Origin: Macrolepiota albuminosa
Taxonomy: Eukaryota; Basidiomycota; Agaricomycetes; Agaricales; Agaricaceae
Length of the DNA stretch: 64,000 bases
NCBI GenBank assembly: GCA_027475525.1
Contig: JAMWFC010000051.1
Coordinates: forward strand, 3,411,115 to 3,475,114
Reading direction: 5' to 3'
The position numbers and the translations under genes are program-made. This document shows positions 1 through 10,497 of this stretch, piece by piece; position 1 is the first letter of the stretch; every line of letters begins with the position of its first letter. The notes under the pieces were generated by a model, which was given only the letters and a program-made list of their open reading frames with translations, made no database searches and was not told where the DNA came from.

Positions 1-115
1 GCAAGACTTATCCATTCATCTCAATCACCCGTATCAGCCCCTCAGCGCACTCCACTCAGTTACTTTGAAGACCAAGAAGACTCAGGACTCATAGCGCTAG
101 CATAACGGCGGGAGG
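1..115 (+). other. 3' end of the internal region of element D, with polypurine tract
   Basis: This stretch lies just upstream of an LTR and ends in a purine-rich run (GGCGGGAGG, about 107-115) immediately before a TG. That is the expected arrangement of a polypurine tract primer next to a 3' LTR. No coding frame is recognisable. The rest of element D lies beyond the left edge of the window. The assignment rests on the downstream LTR call. Confidence 0.45.
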
Positions 116-921
116 TGACTCTGACCAAACCCCGATCAGTACTGGAAGGAGTTAGCAATTGGCGCTGTCAATCACCGAGGCACCTCAATCAGAAGTCTAA
201 AAGAATCAATGACGACAAGACAGGATACACGCAGACCCGACATTTAAATTTATCAAAAGATGGTACAATGTTTAGCGCCGGAATTAGCGCTCACGGCGTC
301 TGTCGAGGATTCCCCGACCATACCCCGGGACAGCATGGCCAATTAAATTACATCAAAAAGTGAGCAAACTCGTACCACTTCTAAGTAGTTTTAGAGTCGC
401 CGTTGGTCGCCGTCACCCATGTGCTGCAGGTCGCCGTTGACAGGTGGCCGTTAGCTACAGTCACGAAGAGAGGCGCTAATTGGTAGCGCCGTCAATGGAC
501 TTATTTTGGAAATAATGTAGCGCATAGTATAAAAACTAGCTACTTGCCATGTATATAGCAACGAATCGTAACCTCTTGAGCACCCAGTTACACTTAGCGT
601 TCAAATCGCGCTAGCGTTGCCTGACTTCGCCACCAAGTTCGGCGCTAGCTTCGTCTATCTCGTCTTCGTCGTTTACGGTGCCACCTACGGGCACACTACG
701 CTGCGCTATTCGTTTCTTTCTCTATAACTTCTCCTAAACTACGACGCTTACCACTTGCTAGGTAGCACCCGAGGCGCTATCGTCTAGCGCATCACCCTAT
801 CACCTCTGCTCGAGCACACCGGGACCCTGCCGGGACTCCTCACAAACCCGTACGCCAGGCGCTGGAGACGGCGTTGTACTGCGTATACGTCCAGCGCACC
901 CAACCACAGTTGGCGTCATCA
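116..921 (+). repeat. 3' LTR of a Ty3/Gypsy element (D) related to family A/C
   Basis: The segment begins TGACTCTG after a polypurine tract and ends GGCGTCATCA, the same terminus as the A and C LTRs. It has a TATA-like GTATAAAA near 527-536 and a GGGAC...GCCGGGACTCCTCA block near 820-842 that matches the A/C LTR downstream of their TATA box. Overall it is clearly divergent from those LTRs. It is followed by GCGGG, the same target tetranucleotide (GCGG) found beside A and C. The 5' boundary is inferred from the TG and the purine tract. It could also be a solo LTR. Confidence 0.6.
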
Positions 922-995
922 GCGGGTTTGATGTGTGTCTGAGACCGGCCCAGGTAGTTTGGCCCTTTGTACTTGTTCCGAGAAATGTTTGGGGG

Positions 996-1334
996 TCAAT
1001 CGGGGGCCTTGCGGGCTCGGACAGGCATGGGGGGTGTGGCTGTTGTTCCAGGGATGTCAGGCATTGAGTCGCTCCCCAGTGCCTGGAGGTGCACGGCGGT
1101 CAAGGGGTGGTCTTCGGGTCCCAGGAAGGTCATGGTAAGCGTCCTCCAATCAATGTTGGGGTTCGTGTCGCGTAGCCAGGGTAGTCCCAGCACCATTGGG
1201 GTCGATTCATGAAGTTGTGTGACCAGGAAGTTGGAAGTGAACTCATAGTTGTTGTCCAGAGTCACACGCCCTGAGTGAGACCTCTGGATGGGGCCAGAGG
1301 AGGAGGGGGTGCTGTTCAGGCATTGTCCATTCAC
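996..1334 (-). pseudogene. Retropepsin-like protease fragment of Gypsy element E
   Basis: The minus-strand reading frame contains LGLPWLRDTNPNIDW preceded by a beta-strand-like stretch. This is the characteristic C-terminal half of the aspartic protease domain in fungal Ty3/Gypsy polyproteins, where a hydrophobic stretch and LGLPWL precede the NPxIDW motif. The catalytic DSG/DTG segment is not seen and would lie upstream in a broken frame. It sits downstream, in minus orientation, of the gag remnant at 1400-2261. It is cut at 922 by the LTR of element D, so reverse transcriptase and integrase are not in view. Confidence 0.6.
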
Positions 1335-1399
1335 AGGAGCGGTTCCAGGGGTCTCTGGGGCTGTCCCCAGGTCTCAAAGGTGCTAGGAACGGAGTTAGC

Positions 1400-2261
1400 C
1401 CTATAGCAAGTCAACAAGCCTACCGTGCGGGCAGCGGGTTGATTGAATAGGCCTCCTATCAGGTTGAGGGACCGTAGTATGGCTGAGGTGTTTTATCGCT
1501 CTTTCCATTGTCGTTGCTCCGGAGTGAAGACCACGGGGGCTGCCAGGGCCAGTTCCGGAGGTTCCCGCTGGATATGAATCGAGTGGCCCAGGTCTGTGGG
1601 GTTGTTGAGGGGTCAAGGGGAGGGGAACACATGGACTTCGTCAAGCAGTTGCTGCAATTCTTTGTGGAGAATCATGTTGCATCTATACTTTATCATAGTC
1701 TGCTCCAGGAGTTCTCCTCGCATGAGGCGATCCCCGAATTCGACCAAGCAATGGGCCCAGTCCTCCGGAGTACCTGCAAAGTCATCATGTCTGAATTCTG
1801 TGAGTAGCGCCCTTGCCTGTTGCACAAAGTCCTCCGGTGAGATCCTGAGTGAGCGGAGCACTTTGTCCCATTGCTATTCATAGTCCTCAAGGTGTTGTCG
1901 TCCCATTGGTGAGGGAGGGGTCTGAGCGGGTGGGGCGGCGGTCAGGTAGTGTCAAGGAGGATAGTCATAGTTGAGAGGTCCCTGGGGTTGGGGGGCAGGG
2001 CACTGGTAACCGTAATAGAGGGTAGGTGCAAAGGGGCCCTCGCTGGGGGGTACCAGACAAGGTCCACTGGGAACTGGTGGTGTCTCCAGCAGGCTCCCGG
2101 GGATGCTCCGGTACGAGGGGACCTCCATGGGTTGCGCCATGGCTAGGTTGGGCGGAGGGGCCCAGCTGGCTGAGAGCCCCAGATCATAGAGAGATGGGTT
2201 AGAGGCCCAGTGGCGGTGGAGGTATTGGGGTTTGTACGGGAGAGGTGGATAGGTGGGGCGG
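1400..2261 (-). pseudogene. Broken gag of Gypsy element E
   Basis: Minus-strand fragments include a Pro/Tyr-rich N-terminal part (about 1952-2261) and a helical segment (about 1613-1861) with the RISPEDFVQQARALL and EDWAHCLVEFGDRL stretches. These resemble capsid-type gag proteins of agaricomycete Gypsy elements. Stop codons interrupt the frame between and after the pieces. The 5' end of this gag is cut at 2261 by insertion of element A, and the leader and LTR continue at 13990-14836. Family assignment is by overall resemblance and by the protease that follows it. Confidence 0.55.
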
Positions 2262-3208
2262 TGATAGGACCCTATACAGGTTAGGCGCATCAACGGCAGG
2301 CTCGGCACCGGCTCCGGAAACCTTGCCGCACTTGTTCCGAACTTAGCGCACGCGTTCTACCCATTTTAAGCCATTTCTGACGGCCGCGCACGGCAAGAAG
2401 CAGATCCAATCAATGATAGCGCCGACGGCAGCAAGAATGACAACTGACAGATGGCATCAGTCACTGACGACAGCGCTTAGCGAGAAGTTTGATGATCTAT
2501 CAAAAACTGACGGACAGCTTGGCGTTTGACCTTGGCGTCTGACACCGCTTACCGTCTCGATTTGGCGCCCAACGTCGCTTAGGTGTTCTGACAGACAGAA
2601 GGGTGATGGAGTGATGGTTTAGCTTCGCGATCTGTCGCCTGGCGTCGCTAAGGCTCTTGAATGGACGGTAGGGATCTGAAACCGTTGGAGCTACCCCTTT
2701 GAAATTTTCCAGTTTACCGCACTCTGGCGTCATTAGCCACTGGCGACGGCGAACTTATTGTAGTATAAAAGTACTTACCGACTTGTACATTGGACAGCAG
2801 ACGAATAGACCACAGTTTCCCCCACTTACTTCAGTCTCCTTTACGCTCAAGAGCTCATTTACGCTACGGTCGGCAACGTTGAACTCATCGGCAGTTACAG
2901 ACGTTCGCCAACACTCGACATACTCGCGCCTTGCAACTACGGCAGGCATTATCGACGCTTAGAACTTCGCTAAGCTTATCGTGCTCTTGCCGCTCACCCT
3001 TGCCGTGTTCACTTACCGCATTTCCTTAGGCGCTTTACCTTAGCGCTTGACACTTGCCGACCCCGTTACCGACTTTTATCCTTTTTCACAGACGCGTTCT
3101 CTGGGACCTGCCCGGGACTCCTCAATTACTTTTAGCGCGCCCAACGCACACTCTTGGTACGGTAACACAACTGTTACATTTGTTGCTGACCAAACTTTGG
3201 CGTCATCA
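2262..3208 (+). repeat. 5' LTR of element A (U3-R-U5)
   Basis: The LTR runs from TGATAGGACCC to GCGTCATCA (TG...CA ends), 947 bp, and repeats at 13042-13989. A TATAAAA box at 2764-2770 marks the U3 promoter. The sequence is dense in TTRSCG hexamers on both strands. Short open frames inside it are present in every LTR copy but show no protein-like features. Confidence 0.93.
2764..2770 (+). promoter_or_regulatory. TATA box of the element A sense promoter
   Basis: TATAAAA lies in the middle of the 5' LTR and is conserved at 28294-28300 in element C. It is the likely start-site determinant of the genomic RNA. In the 5' LTR of element B the sequence is joined directly to the gag leader at this motif by a deletion. 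Confidence 0.6.
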
Positions 3209-3352
3209 AATTGGAGCCCACCGCGAGGGATCTCTAGGGCAGAATTCCGCCAGAAACCCGTCTCCAGCGTAGGCGGGCGTCATCAAATTGGAGCCCACCG
3301 CGAGGGATCTCTAGGGCAGAATTCCGCCAGAAACCCGTCTCCAGCGTAGGCG
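3199..3352 (+). repeat. 77-bp tandem duplication over the LTR end and primer site
   Basis: Positions 3199-3275 are repeated exactly at 3276-3352. Element C has one copy at the equivalent place. The period of 77 recurs at seven other sites in this window, which points to unmerged contig overlap rather than biology. Confidence 0.9.
3212..3229 (+). other. Primer binding site candidate of element A
   Basis: TGGAGCCCACCGCGAGGG lies three bases after the LTR end. It would pair with a tRNA 3' end finishing in CCA (complement CCCTCGCGGTGGGCTCCA). The identical motif follows the 5' LTR of element C at 28742. I could not identify the tRNA from memory. In A the site is present twice because it lies in a 77-bp duplication. 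Confidence 0.6.
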
Positions 3353-3665
3353 CCGCCTGCTAGACCAGTCGGCAGAAGGCATAGCTCCTTCCCACCCATC
3401 AACTCCACAACCACCTGGTGCCTTACCGGGTCTCTCTCTCGCCCAGGAACTACAGAACGCCACTGTAGACGCTTTTCCTGATCTCTTCCCGCATTCCCTC
3501 GATTATAGTGCCGACGACCCCTTAGCGTCGCCCTTTACCGTACCGCAGTCAATCACTCCCATTACTCCGCTAACGCCTCTTTCTCAACTCATTTCGCTTA
3601 CCCCGTCGCCAATCTCCAGAACTCCTTCCCCACTACCGCTAACCGAACTCGCCAACACGGTCGCC

Positions 3666-6130
3666 ATGGAACAACAAGTCCAACGCATGCCGCCACGCAA
3701 CCACTTCTCGGCACCGAAATGGGACGAGACCAAGCCACGGGAGCTCTCCCAGTATTTTAAGGAGTTAGAGTATCTATTCAGGGATTGTAACATTACCGAC
3801 CACACGCAGATGAAGGAGTACGCGGCAAGATACGTATCGTACGACACGGCAGAGACTTGGACTGGTCTTTCCGAGTTTGCAGCGCTCGTTCCCGCCACGC
3901 CGACAGCTCCCGCCCAAGGCGCTTCGTATGAGGACTGGAAGACGGCAGTAATCCAGCTGTACCCTGGCGCTGAGGAGGCTACGCGATACACGGTAAACGA
4001 GTTGCAGAAATTAGTTCAGGAATCTTTCGACAACGGCACTTCTTCTCTTGGCGCATTCTCCACGTATTACCGCGAGTTCCAGAAAATCGCTAGGTGGCTT
4101 CTGCAGAACGGCAAGCTCTATATTAACGAGGAGCGTCGCCTATTTCAGCAGGGCATCCCGACTTCACTGTGGACTCGTATTGCCCGTCGCCTAGAGATAG
4201 TTCATCAGGCTCATCACCCAGACGAGCCCTATAACGTTGCCGACGTCTTTGAAGCCGGTAAATGGGTTCTCAAGGGAACGGACACTGGCGTTGGACTGCA
4301 ACGCGCTAGGATGAGCCCACCCCCTGAGCGAACTAACGGTATCATTCCCATCCCGCCTCCTGTTGCCGACTTCGTTAAGAAAGAGGAGCTCAATGCTGCT
4401 ATTACCGCCGCTGTCGCTTCCGCTATGACCGTATCGAAACCATGATTACCACCAACCTCACGGCTAACCGACCCGCTAACGTACCCGCACCTGGCCCTTG
4501 CCACTTCTGATCGAAACCATGATTACCACCAACCTCACGGCTAACCGACCCGCTAACGTACCCGCACCTGGCCCTTGCCACTTCTGTGGGGAAATTGGCC
4601 ATACTATGACTAGAGGACGCTGCGCTACCCTCGAGAATTACGTTCGCCAAGGTAGAATTCGAAGGGCTATCGACGGCAAGATAGTCCTCACTACTGGCGC
4701 CACCATCCCCAACTACCCAGACAAGAAGTCCTTCCAGGAGCGAGTTGATGAGTGGCATAGGCGCAACCCAGGACAAATCGTTACCGGCACGCTATCTGGC
4801 AACGCTAACCCCGACCCCGAGCAGGCGACCCAACAGCAGATGATTCACGAGGTCCTACATTTCGACAGCGTTGGCGACCACCCTACTTTCTCGCGGGAAG
4901 AGCGTATCGCCAAGCTCCAACAGGAGTTGGATTCGCTAAAGAACCAGGTTTTTGATGGGGTTGAAGTTAAGCAGCCCAAACAACCTCTTAAAGGATACAA
5001 GCCGATGCCTCCCGCTAGCAAGTTACCGACACCTGCTCCTGCCGCACCTCCTGCCACTGCCCCTGCTCCTGCTTCAGAACCATCGTCGACCGCTACCGCT
5101 CCCGAACCGCCTTTGCCGCCTCTCCATCCCTACTCAGGGATTCCCGACCGATATCATGCTCCCGCACAACGAAACTTTGCCGCCCCGAGAAACGTCCTGA
5201 GGGTGGCTACCGACCTACCGCGCCAATTTTCGACATAGAGAAATCTAACCACGTTTTTATCCCGAGAAACGTCCTGAGGGTGGCTACCGACCTACCGCGC
5301 CAATTTTCGACATAGAGAAATCTAACCACGTTTTTAACCGTATCATGAAAACTGCCGTTACCTTATCAGTAGAAGAGCTTTGTAGTATTGCTCCCGACGT
5401 CCGCAACCAAGTCAAGACGGCAGTCACTCCCCGACGACCCTTGGCGACAGCCGTTGCCGAGGTCGATGAACTCGACGACGCGCTTCCTGGTTTCTCTGTT
5501 ACCATCGACCCTCCCGACACTGAAGACACTCTTGCCGACCCCATCGCTAACGCCACCTCTGTGGACCCAGTGGAGACCTACCTTAGGTCTGTGGACCATG
5601 GAGAGGACCCAGCAATTCTTACCGTCGCTCAAGAATCGCACGCTATCCGCTCGGTAGCGCTAACTGTAGACAACAAGCACGAGGTAGAGGCAATCGTGGA
5701 TAGCGGGTCTCAGATCATTTCTATGGCAGCAGAAGTCGCTAACGATCTAGGCCTTATTTACGACCCTACCGTTATACTAAACATGCAGAGCGCTAACGGT
5801 ACGGTAGACAGATCCCTCGGCCTCGCCAAGAATGTGCCGTGCACCCTTGGCGACATTACCTTTTACCTCCAGATACACATTTTACGCTCCCCAGCATACG
5901 ACTTATTACTCGGCAGACCTTTTGACGTCTTGGCGCGATCAGTCGTCAAGACAGTTACCGACGAGGAAACGACCCTCACAATTAGCGACCCCAATTCCGG
6001 AATCCGACGAACGGTGCCAACGTTCCCTAGGGGACAACGAAAAGGCGCCCGCGCTAAGCCCCCGGAGTTTACCGACCAGCACGCCAACGAGCCTCCCCAC
6101 CGGTGTTTTCACAGACCATCGAGGAGGTGA
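3666..6130 (+). CDS. Gag-protease of element A (frame broken by assembly duplications)
   Basis: The start MEQQVQRMPP at 3666 has ATG in a GCCATGG context and is shared with C. The frame encodes a capsid-like gag with a zinc-knuckle-like CHFCGEIGHTMTRGRC near 4584-4631 (C-x2-C-x4-H-x6-C, longer in the last gap than the usual C-x2-C-x4-H-x4-C). A Pro/Ala-rich linker follows, then a retropepsin with catalytic IVDSGSQI near 5695 and LLLGRPF near 5910. It ends in HRPSRR and a stop at 6130. The frame shifts at 4433-4586 and 5184-5336 coincide with 77-bp duplications. The sister copy in C is intact apart from one such duplication. The product packages the RNA and matures the polyprotein. Confidence 0.85.
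4433..4586 (+). repeat. 77-bp tandem duplication within gag of A
   Basis: Positions 4433-4509 are repeated exactly at 4510-4586, just before the zinc knuckle. Because 77 is not a multiple of three, the gag frame shifts here. Element C has a single copy. Confidence 0.9.
5184..5336 (+). repeat. 77-bp-period tandem duplication at the gag/protease linker of A
   Basis: Positions 5184-5259 recur at 5261-5336. The first copy lacks one T that is present in element C (GCCGCTCCCGAG), so 76 bases match at a 77-base period. The duplication shifts the reading frame. Confidence 0.88.
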
Positions 6131-9100
6131 TTGGCGACGATCACGGAGATGTAGCGCTAACGCTGGAATTTGACCATTCAACTGGTCTTGTAACTGTTTT
6201 GTCTACTGCTTTTCTTGACCAAGACGTTTTAACTACTTTACCCACTACCGACGCAGAACCTTCCCAGAAAAACCAAAATATTACCGACTCCTCTCTTGCC
6301 TACTTGTACCTTACCGCTTCCGAGTCATTTCAAAATATTGCGTCTACCGATACTTATCTCACCACTCTTCCCGGAGCCTCGTCTCCTGCCGTTCTTGGAC
6401 TTGCCGCCCTCAGGCTACAGTTCCCCTTTCCACCTCTGTTTATAACCAGCTAACGCTCCCAAAAGGAAAGGGGTACAAGTTAAAAAGAAATATAAGCCAG
6501 TTGCGCTTAAAACAAAACCATCGCTACGCACTCTCCCGAGACGTTTAGAATCGAGCGCCAGATCATGGCGACCCTCTTGCCGACATGCCGACCTCCATCG
6601 CTACGCACTCTCCCGAGACGTTTAGAATCGAGCGCCAGATCATTGGCGACCCTCTTGCCGACATGCCGACCTTATCGCCGAATCCGCCACCCTTTCAGCC
6701 CACAGGACGTTTTACCGAGGAACGCCAGCAGCAGTTCGCCAAGGAGCACGACACAGGATTTTTGACCAAAGATGAGTTGAACGTCCTTACCGATCTTGTC
6801 GCTAAGCAAGACAAAGCCTTTGCTTGGGAGGACTCCAAACGCGGCAGTCTACGTACAGATTTCTTCCCGCCTGTCGTCATCCCGACCATCCCCACGTGCC
6901 GTGGACTGAGCACAACCGACCGTTACCGCCTGGGATCGAAGCCGAGGTCTGCCAGATCATTAGGACCAACACGTGCCGTGGACTGAGCACAACCGACCGT
7001 TACCGCCTGGGATCGAAGCCGAGGTCTGCCAGATCATTAGGACCAAGATACAGGCTGGCGTCTACGAGCCCTCCAATAGCTCTTACCGCTCCCGTTGGTT
7101 CTGCGTCCTCAAGAAGAACGGCAATCTGCGCATAGTCCACAGTCTCGAGCCGCTGAACAGAGTTACCATTCGACACTCTGGCGTACCGCCTTTCCCTGAC
7201 CACTTTGCCGAGTCCTTCGCCGGGCGCATTTGTGGCGCCACCCTTGATCTCTACGTTGGCTACGACGAGCGCTTGATTCACCCTTCTTCCCGCGACCTCA
7301 CTACGTTTCAAACTCCGTTTGGCGCACTGCGCCTAGTCACCTTGCCGATGGGCTGGACAAACTCAGTCCCTATATTCCACGACGACATTACTTTCATCCT
7401 CCAACCAGAGATACCGCATAACGTCCTTAGCTTCATCGACGACGTTGGCGTCAAAGGCCCCAAAGATTGGCGACTCGTGAACGGCTTACCGGCGACCCAT
7501 CCCGAGAACCCCAATATTCGCTTAGCGCTATGGGATTTTTTCTTGCTGCTCAATCGAGTTCTCCAACGCATGAAGTACAGCGGTGGTACCTTTAGCGGCC
7601 ACAAGCTCCTTCTTTGTGCGCCAAGGTTCAAAATACTTGGTCACATATGCACTCCCGACGGTCGCGTTCCCGACGAATCTCGCTTAGCACTCTTGGAGCG
7701 CTGGGGCCCTTGCCGCGACTTATCTGAAGTTCGCGCCTTTCTCGGTACCGTTGGCGTTCTCAGGATATTCGTCAAGAACTTTGCCCATCGCGCACATGCC
7801 CTTAACCGACTCACCCGCGCCAACGAGCCCTTCGAATTTGGGCCAGACCAGGTCACTGCCCAACGCGACTTAGTAAAAGCCCTACAAGACGCCAAACCCC
7901 TAGTTCCAATCGACTATACTTCTGCCGACCCGGTTATCTTGGCGGTGGATACCTCGTACATTGCCGTTGGCTATTTCCTGTGCCAGTGCCTTAGCGACAA
8001 TCGAAAACAGCGACGCTACAACCGCTTTGGGTCTATCACGCTAAACGACAGAGAGTCTCGCTACAGTCAGCCTAAGCTAGAGCTCTATGGACTCTTCAAA
8101 GCCTTCCGGTCGCTAAAGATGTATTTGATTGGCGTACGGAACCTTATCGTTGAAGTCGACGCTAGGTACATTAAAGGCATGCTGCAGAATCCCGATATCC
8201 AGCCATCCGCTAGCATGAATCGGTGGGTAGTCGCCATCCTCATGTTCCAAAAGGCATGCTGCAGAATCCCGATATCCAGCCATCCGCTAGCATGAATCGG
8301 TGGGTAGTCGCCATCCTCATGTTCCACTTTGAGTTGGTACACGTCAAGAGCTCTTTCCACGGACCAGATGGACTCTCTAGGCGACCACGGCAGCCTGGCG
8401 ACCCGGTAGTGGACCCTCAGGCTGATAGCGATTTCGAGGACTGGGTCGACCGACTACATGGTTTCGTGCACCTCATACAACAACCGATTCCCCTACTACG
8501 ACGGCAACAGCCTACCAGCATATTTTTGCATCCCATTGTCCCTTACCGCCCCGAGACCTTTAGCGCACCCCTCACATTCTACACGGCAAGCATCCTTGGA
8601 CAAGACTTGCCTCCAGTAAAAGTCGTACAGGAACCCCAGTCGCTAAGAGAAGACAGCAGAAACCTGACCTACGATGCCGTTCCCCGATCCGCCAAGGCAA
8701 AGGCGGAAGATAGTCGCTTGTTGGTAGTCGAGCAATGGATACAAGACCTTAAGCGACCCCCAGACCTTACCGACGAACAATACGCTACCTTTATCCGCTA
8801 TGCTACCCATTTCTTCTTTACCGACAACCGACTTTGGCGACGAAATCGAGATGGCGCCCACAAGCTGATCATCAAGCCAGAAGGTCGCTTACGAGTCTTG
8901 CGCGCTATGCATGACGAGCTAGGACATAGAGGTCTGTACGCTACCCGAGCTTCTCTGCTAGAACGCTTTTGGTGGCCACACGCTAGTGCCGACATCGCCT
9001 GGTACATTAGGACTTGCCACCTTTGCCAAATTCAACAGACACGCCAAGTACTCATACCGCCAACCGTTGCAACGCCAGCTCCCCTCTTCAGTAAAATCTA

Positions 9101-10079
9101 CGTCGACACCATGCACATGCCCAAATCTGGTCGCTATAAGTACATCATTCAAGGTCGATGCTCGCTAATCCACTGGCCTGAGTTTCGCATGCTTCAAAGA
9201 GAAAATACCGAGGCGGTCGCCAAGTGGCTATTTGAAGACGTCATCTGCCGGTGGGGAGCGCTAAGAGAAATCGTCACGGATAACGGTGCGCCCATCATCA
9301 AAGCGCTAACCTACCTCGCCAAGAAATACAACATTCACCACATTCGAGTATCTGGCTACAACAAGCGCGCCAATGGCCTGGTAGAGAGACCCCACTTTGA
9401 CGTTCGGCAAGCACTCTTCAAGGCAGTCGATGGCGACGAGTCTCGTTGGAGCGAAGCAACCTATTCAGTGTTCTGGTCGGAAAGAGTTACTATTCGTAAG
9501 CGCATGGGTTGCTCTCCCTATTACGCGGCTACTGGCACCCATCCTTTACTCCCTGCCGACATCATAGAAGCGACCTACCTTCAGCCAGCTCCCAACAGCA
9601 TCTTAGCGACTACCGATCTTATCGCCAGACGAGCTATTGATCTCCAGCGAAGGAAAGAAGATTTAGAGCGACTCCACGAGGCAGTCTTTAGCGCACGTCG
9701 CCAAGCAGCCCTACGATTCGAAACCGAGCATAGCGCCACTATCAAAGATTACAACTTCCCGAGGGGTGCGCTAGTACTTATGCGCAACTCCAAAATCGAA
9801 ACCTCTTACAACAAGAAAATGCGCCCGCGCTATCTTGGACCTTTGGTAGTTATCTCTCGTAACCGTGGAGGCGCTTACGTGCTCTGTGAATTAGATGGTT
9901 CAGTACTACATCGACCTGTTGCCGCTTTTCGCCTATTGCCGTATCTCGCTAGGGAACAAATCGACTTGCCGTTTGAAGCGCTAGATATCGACACCGCCAA
10001 GCTTAGAGAACTTGAAGAAACCGAATTATTGGACGATGATGACTTGCCGACTTTAGTTGAAGAAGAAGAAATTGACTAG
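6103..10079 (+). CDS. Pol of element A: reverse transcriptase, RNase H, integrase
   Basis: The frame is -1 relative to gag-protease and overlaps its last 28 bases. Reverse transcriptase spans about 7050-7650, with a conserved LDLYVGYDE aspartate near 7252 and the active-site FIDDV near 7436. RNase H follows with AVDTSYIAVG near 7945. Integrase has an H-H-C-C zinc module (HDELGH near 8911, CHLC near 9017), core residues in YVDTMH, IVTDNG and LVERPH, and a GPL-type C-terminal module. Breaks at 6453, 6518-6672, 6893-7046 and 8173-8326 match 77-bp duplications or single missing bases relative to the open 1249-codon frame in C. Codon content is strongly shaped by TTRSCG motifs. Confidence 0.88.
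6518..6672 (+). repeat. 77-bp-period tandem duplication in the pol N-terminus of A
   Basis: The segment 6518-6594 recurs at 6595-6672. The first copy misses one T (CATGGCG versus CATTGGCG), and 6521 and 6598 are exactly 77 apart. Element C has one copy. Confidence 0.85.
6893..7046 (+). repeat. 77-bp tandem duplication before the RT domain of A
   Basis: Positions 6893-6969 are repeated exactly at 6970-7046, disrupting the pol frame just before the reverse transcriptase domain. Element C has one copy. Confidence 0.9.
8173..8326 (+). repeat. 77-bp tandem duplication after RNase H of A
   Basis: Positions 8173-8249 are repeated exactly at 8250-8326. This splits the pol frame into two long open pieces. 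Element C has one copy. Confidence 0.9.
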
Positions 10080-10497
10080 AAAAGACTATATACTGATAAG
10101 CTTTCATTTTCTATTACTTATCTTACTTATCTTTCTTGCCGTCACTTATATACTATATTCAACAGACATTTCTTTACGTAGTCAAGTCGCAGCGCTAGCG
10201 TGTCGCCAACGCTTAGCGCCTTGCGCAACTCTCGCCAAGGGTTTTTCGCCATGATGAATTACTGAGCGTTTCCCTTGTCCTCAAAATTTGTCTAAGTCCC
10301 TCACCTACAACTCCTCTTACTAAACCTACCTTAGAATACTTGCCGCTTGCGTTCTCTTGGCTTTCTTGGCCCTGTACTAACTTAGACTATGGAACTTATC
10401 TGTTCACTTCAAAACGAAACGACAAAAAGTGTATAAAAACGGGCGGCAACCAAAAACAAAATATTTACAAAAGCGGCCTATCTACGCTAAGGTCCGC
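10080..10497. other. Convergent spacer between pol and the antisense gene of A
   Basis: This 418-bp spacer separates the pol stop from the stop of the opposing gene. It is T-rich just after pol, with repeated TTACTTAT-like stretches, and could hold polyadenylation signals for both strands. No protein-like frame is evident. Confidence 0.5.

Noticed and set aside
2500..2733. Open frame inside the A/C LTR (also at 13280-13513, 28030-28263 and 38481-38714)
   Set aside because: It lies wholly within the LTR and its recurrence simply follows from LTR copies. It has no protein-like features and no splice context.
3199..8326. Reading the 77-bp duplications as tandem-repeat biology or strand-transfer events
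   Set aside because: The identical period at unrelated sites, one of them outside any element, and single copies in element C point to assembly overlap.
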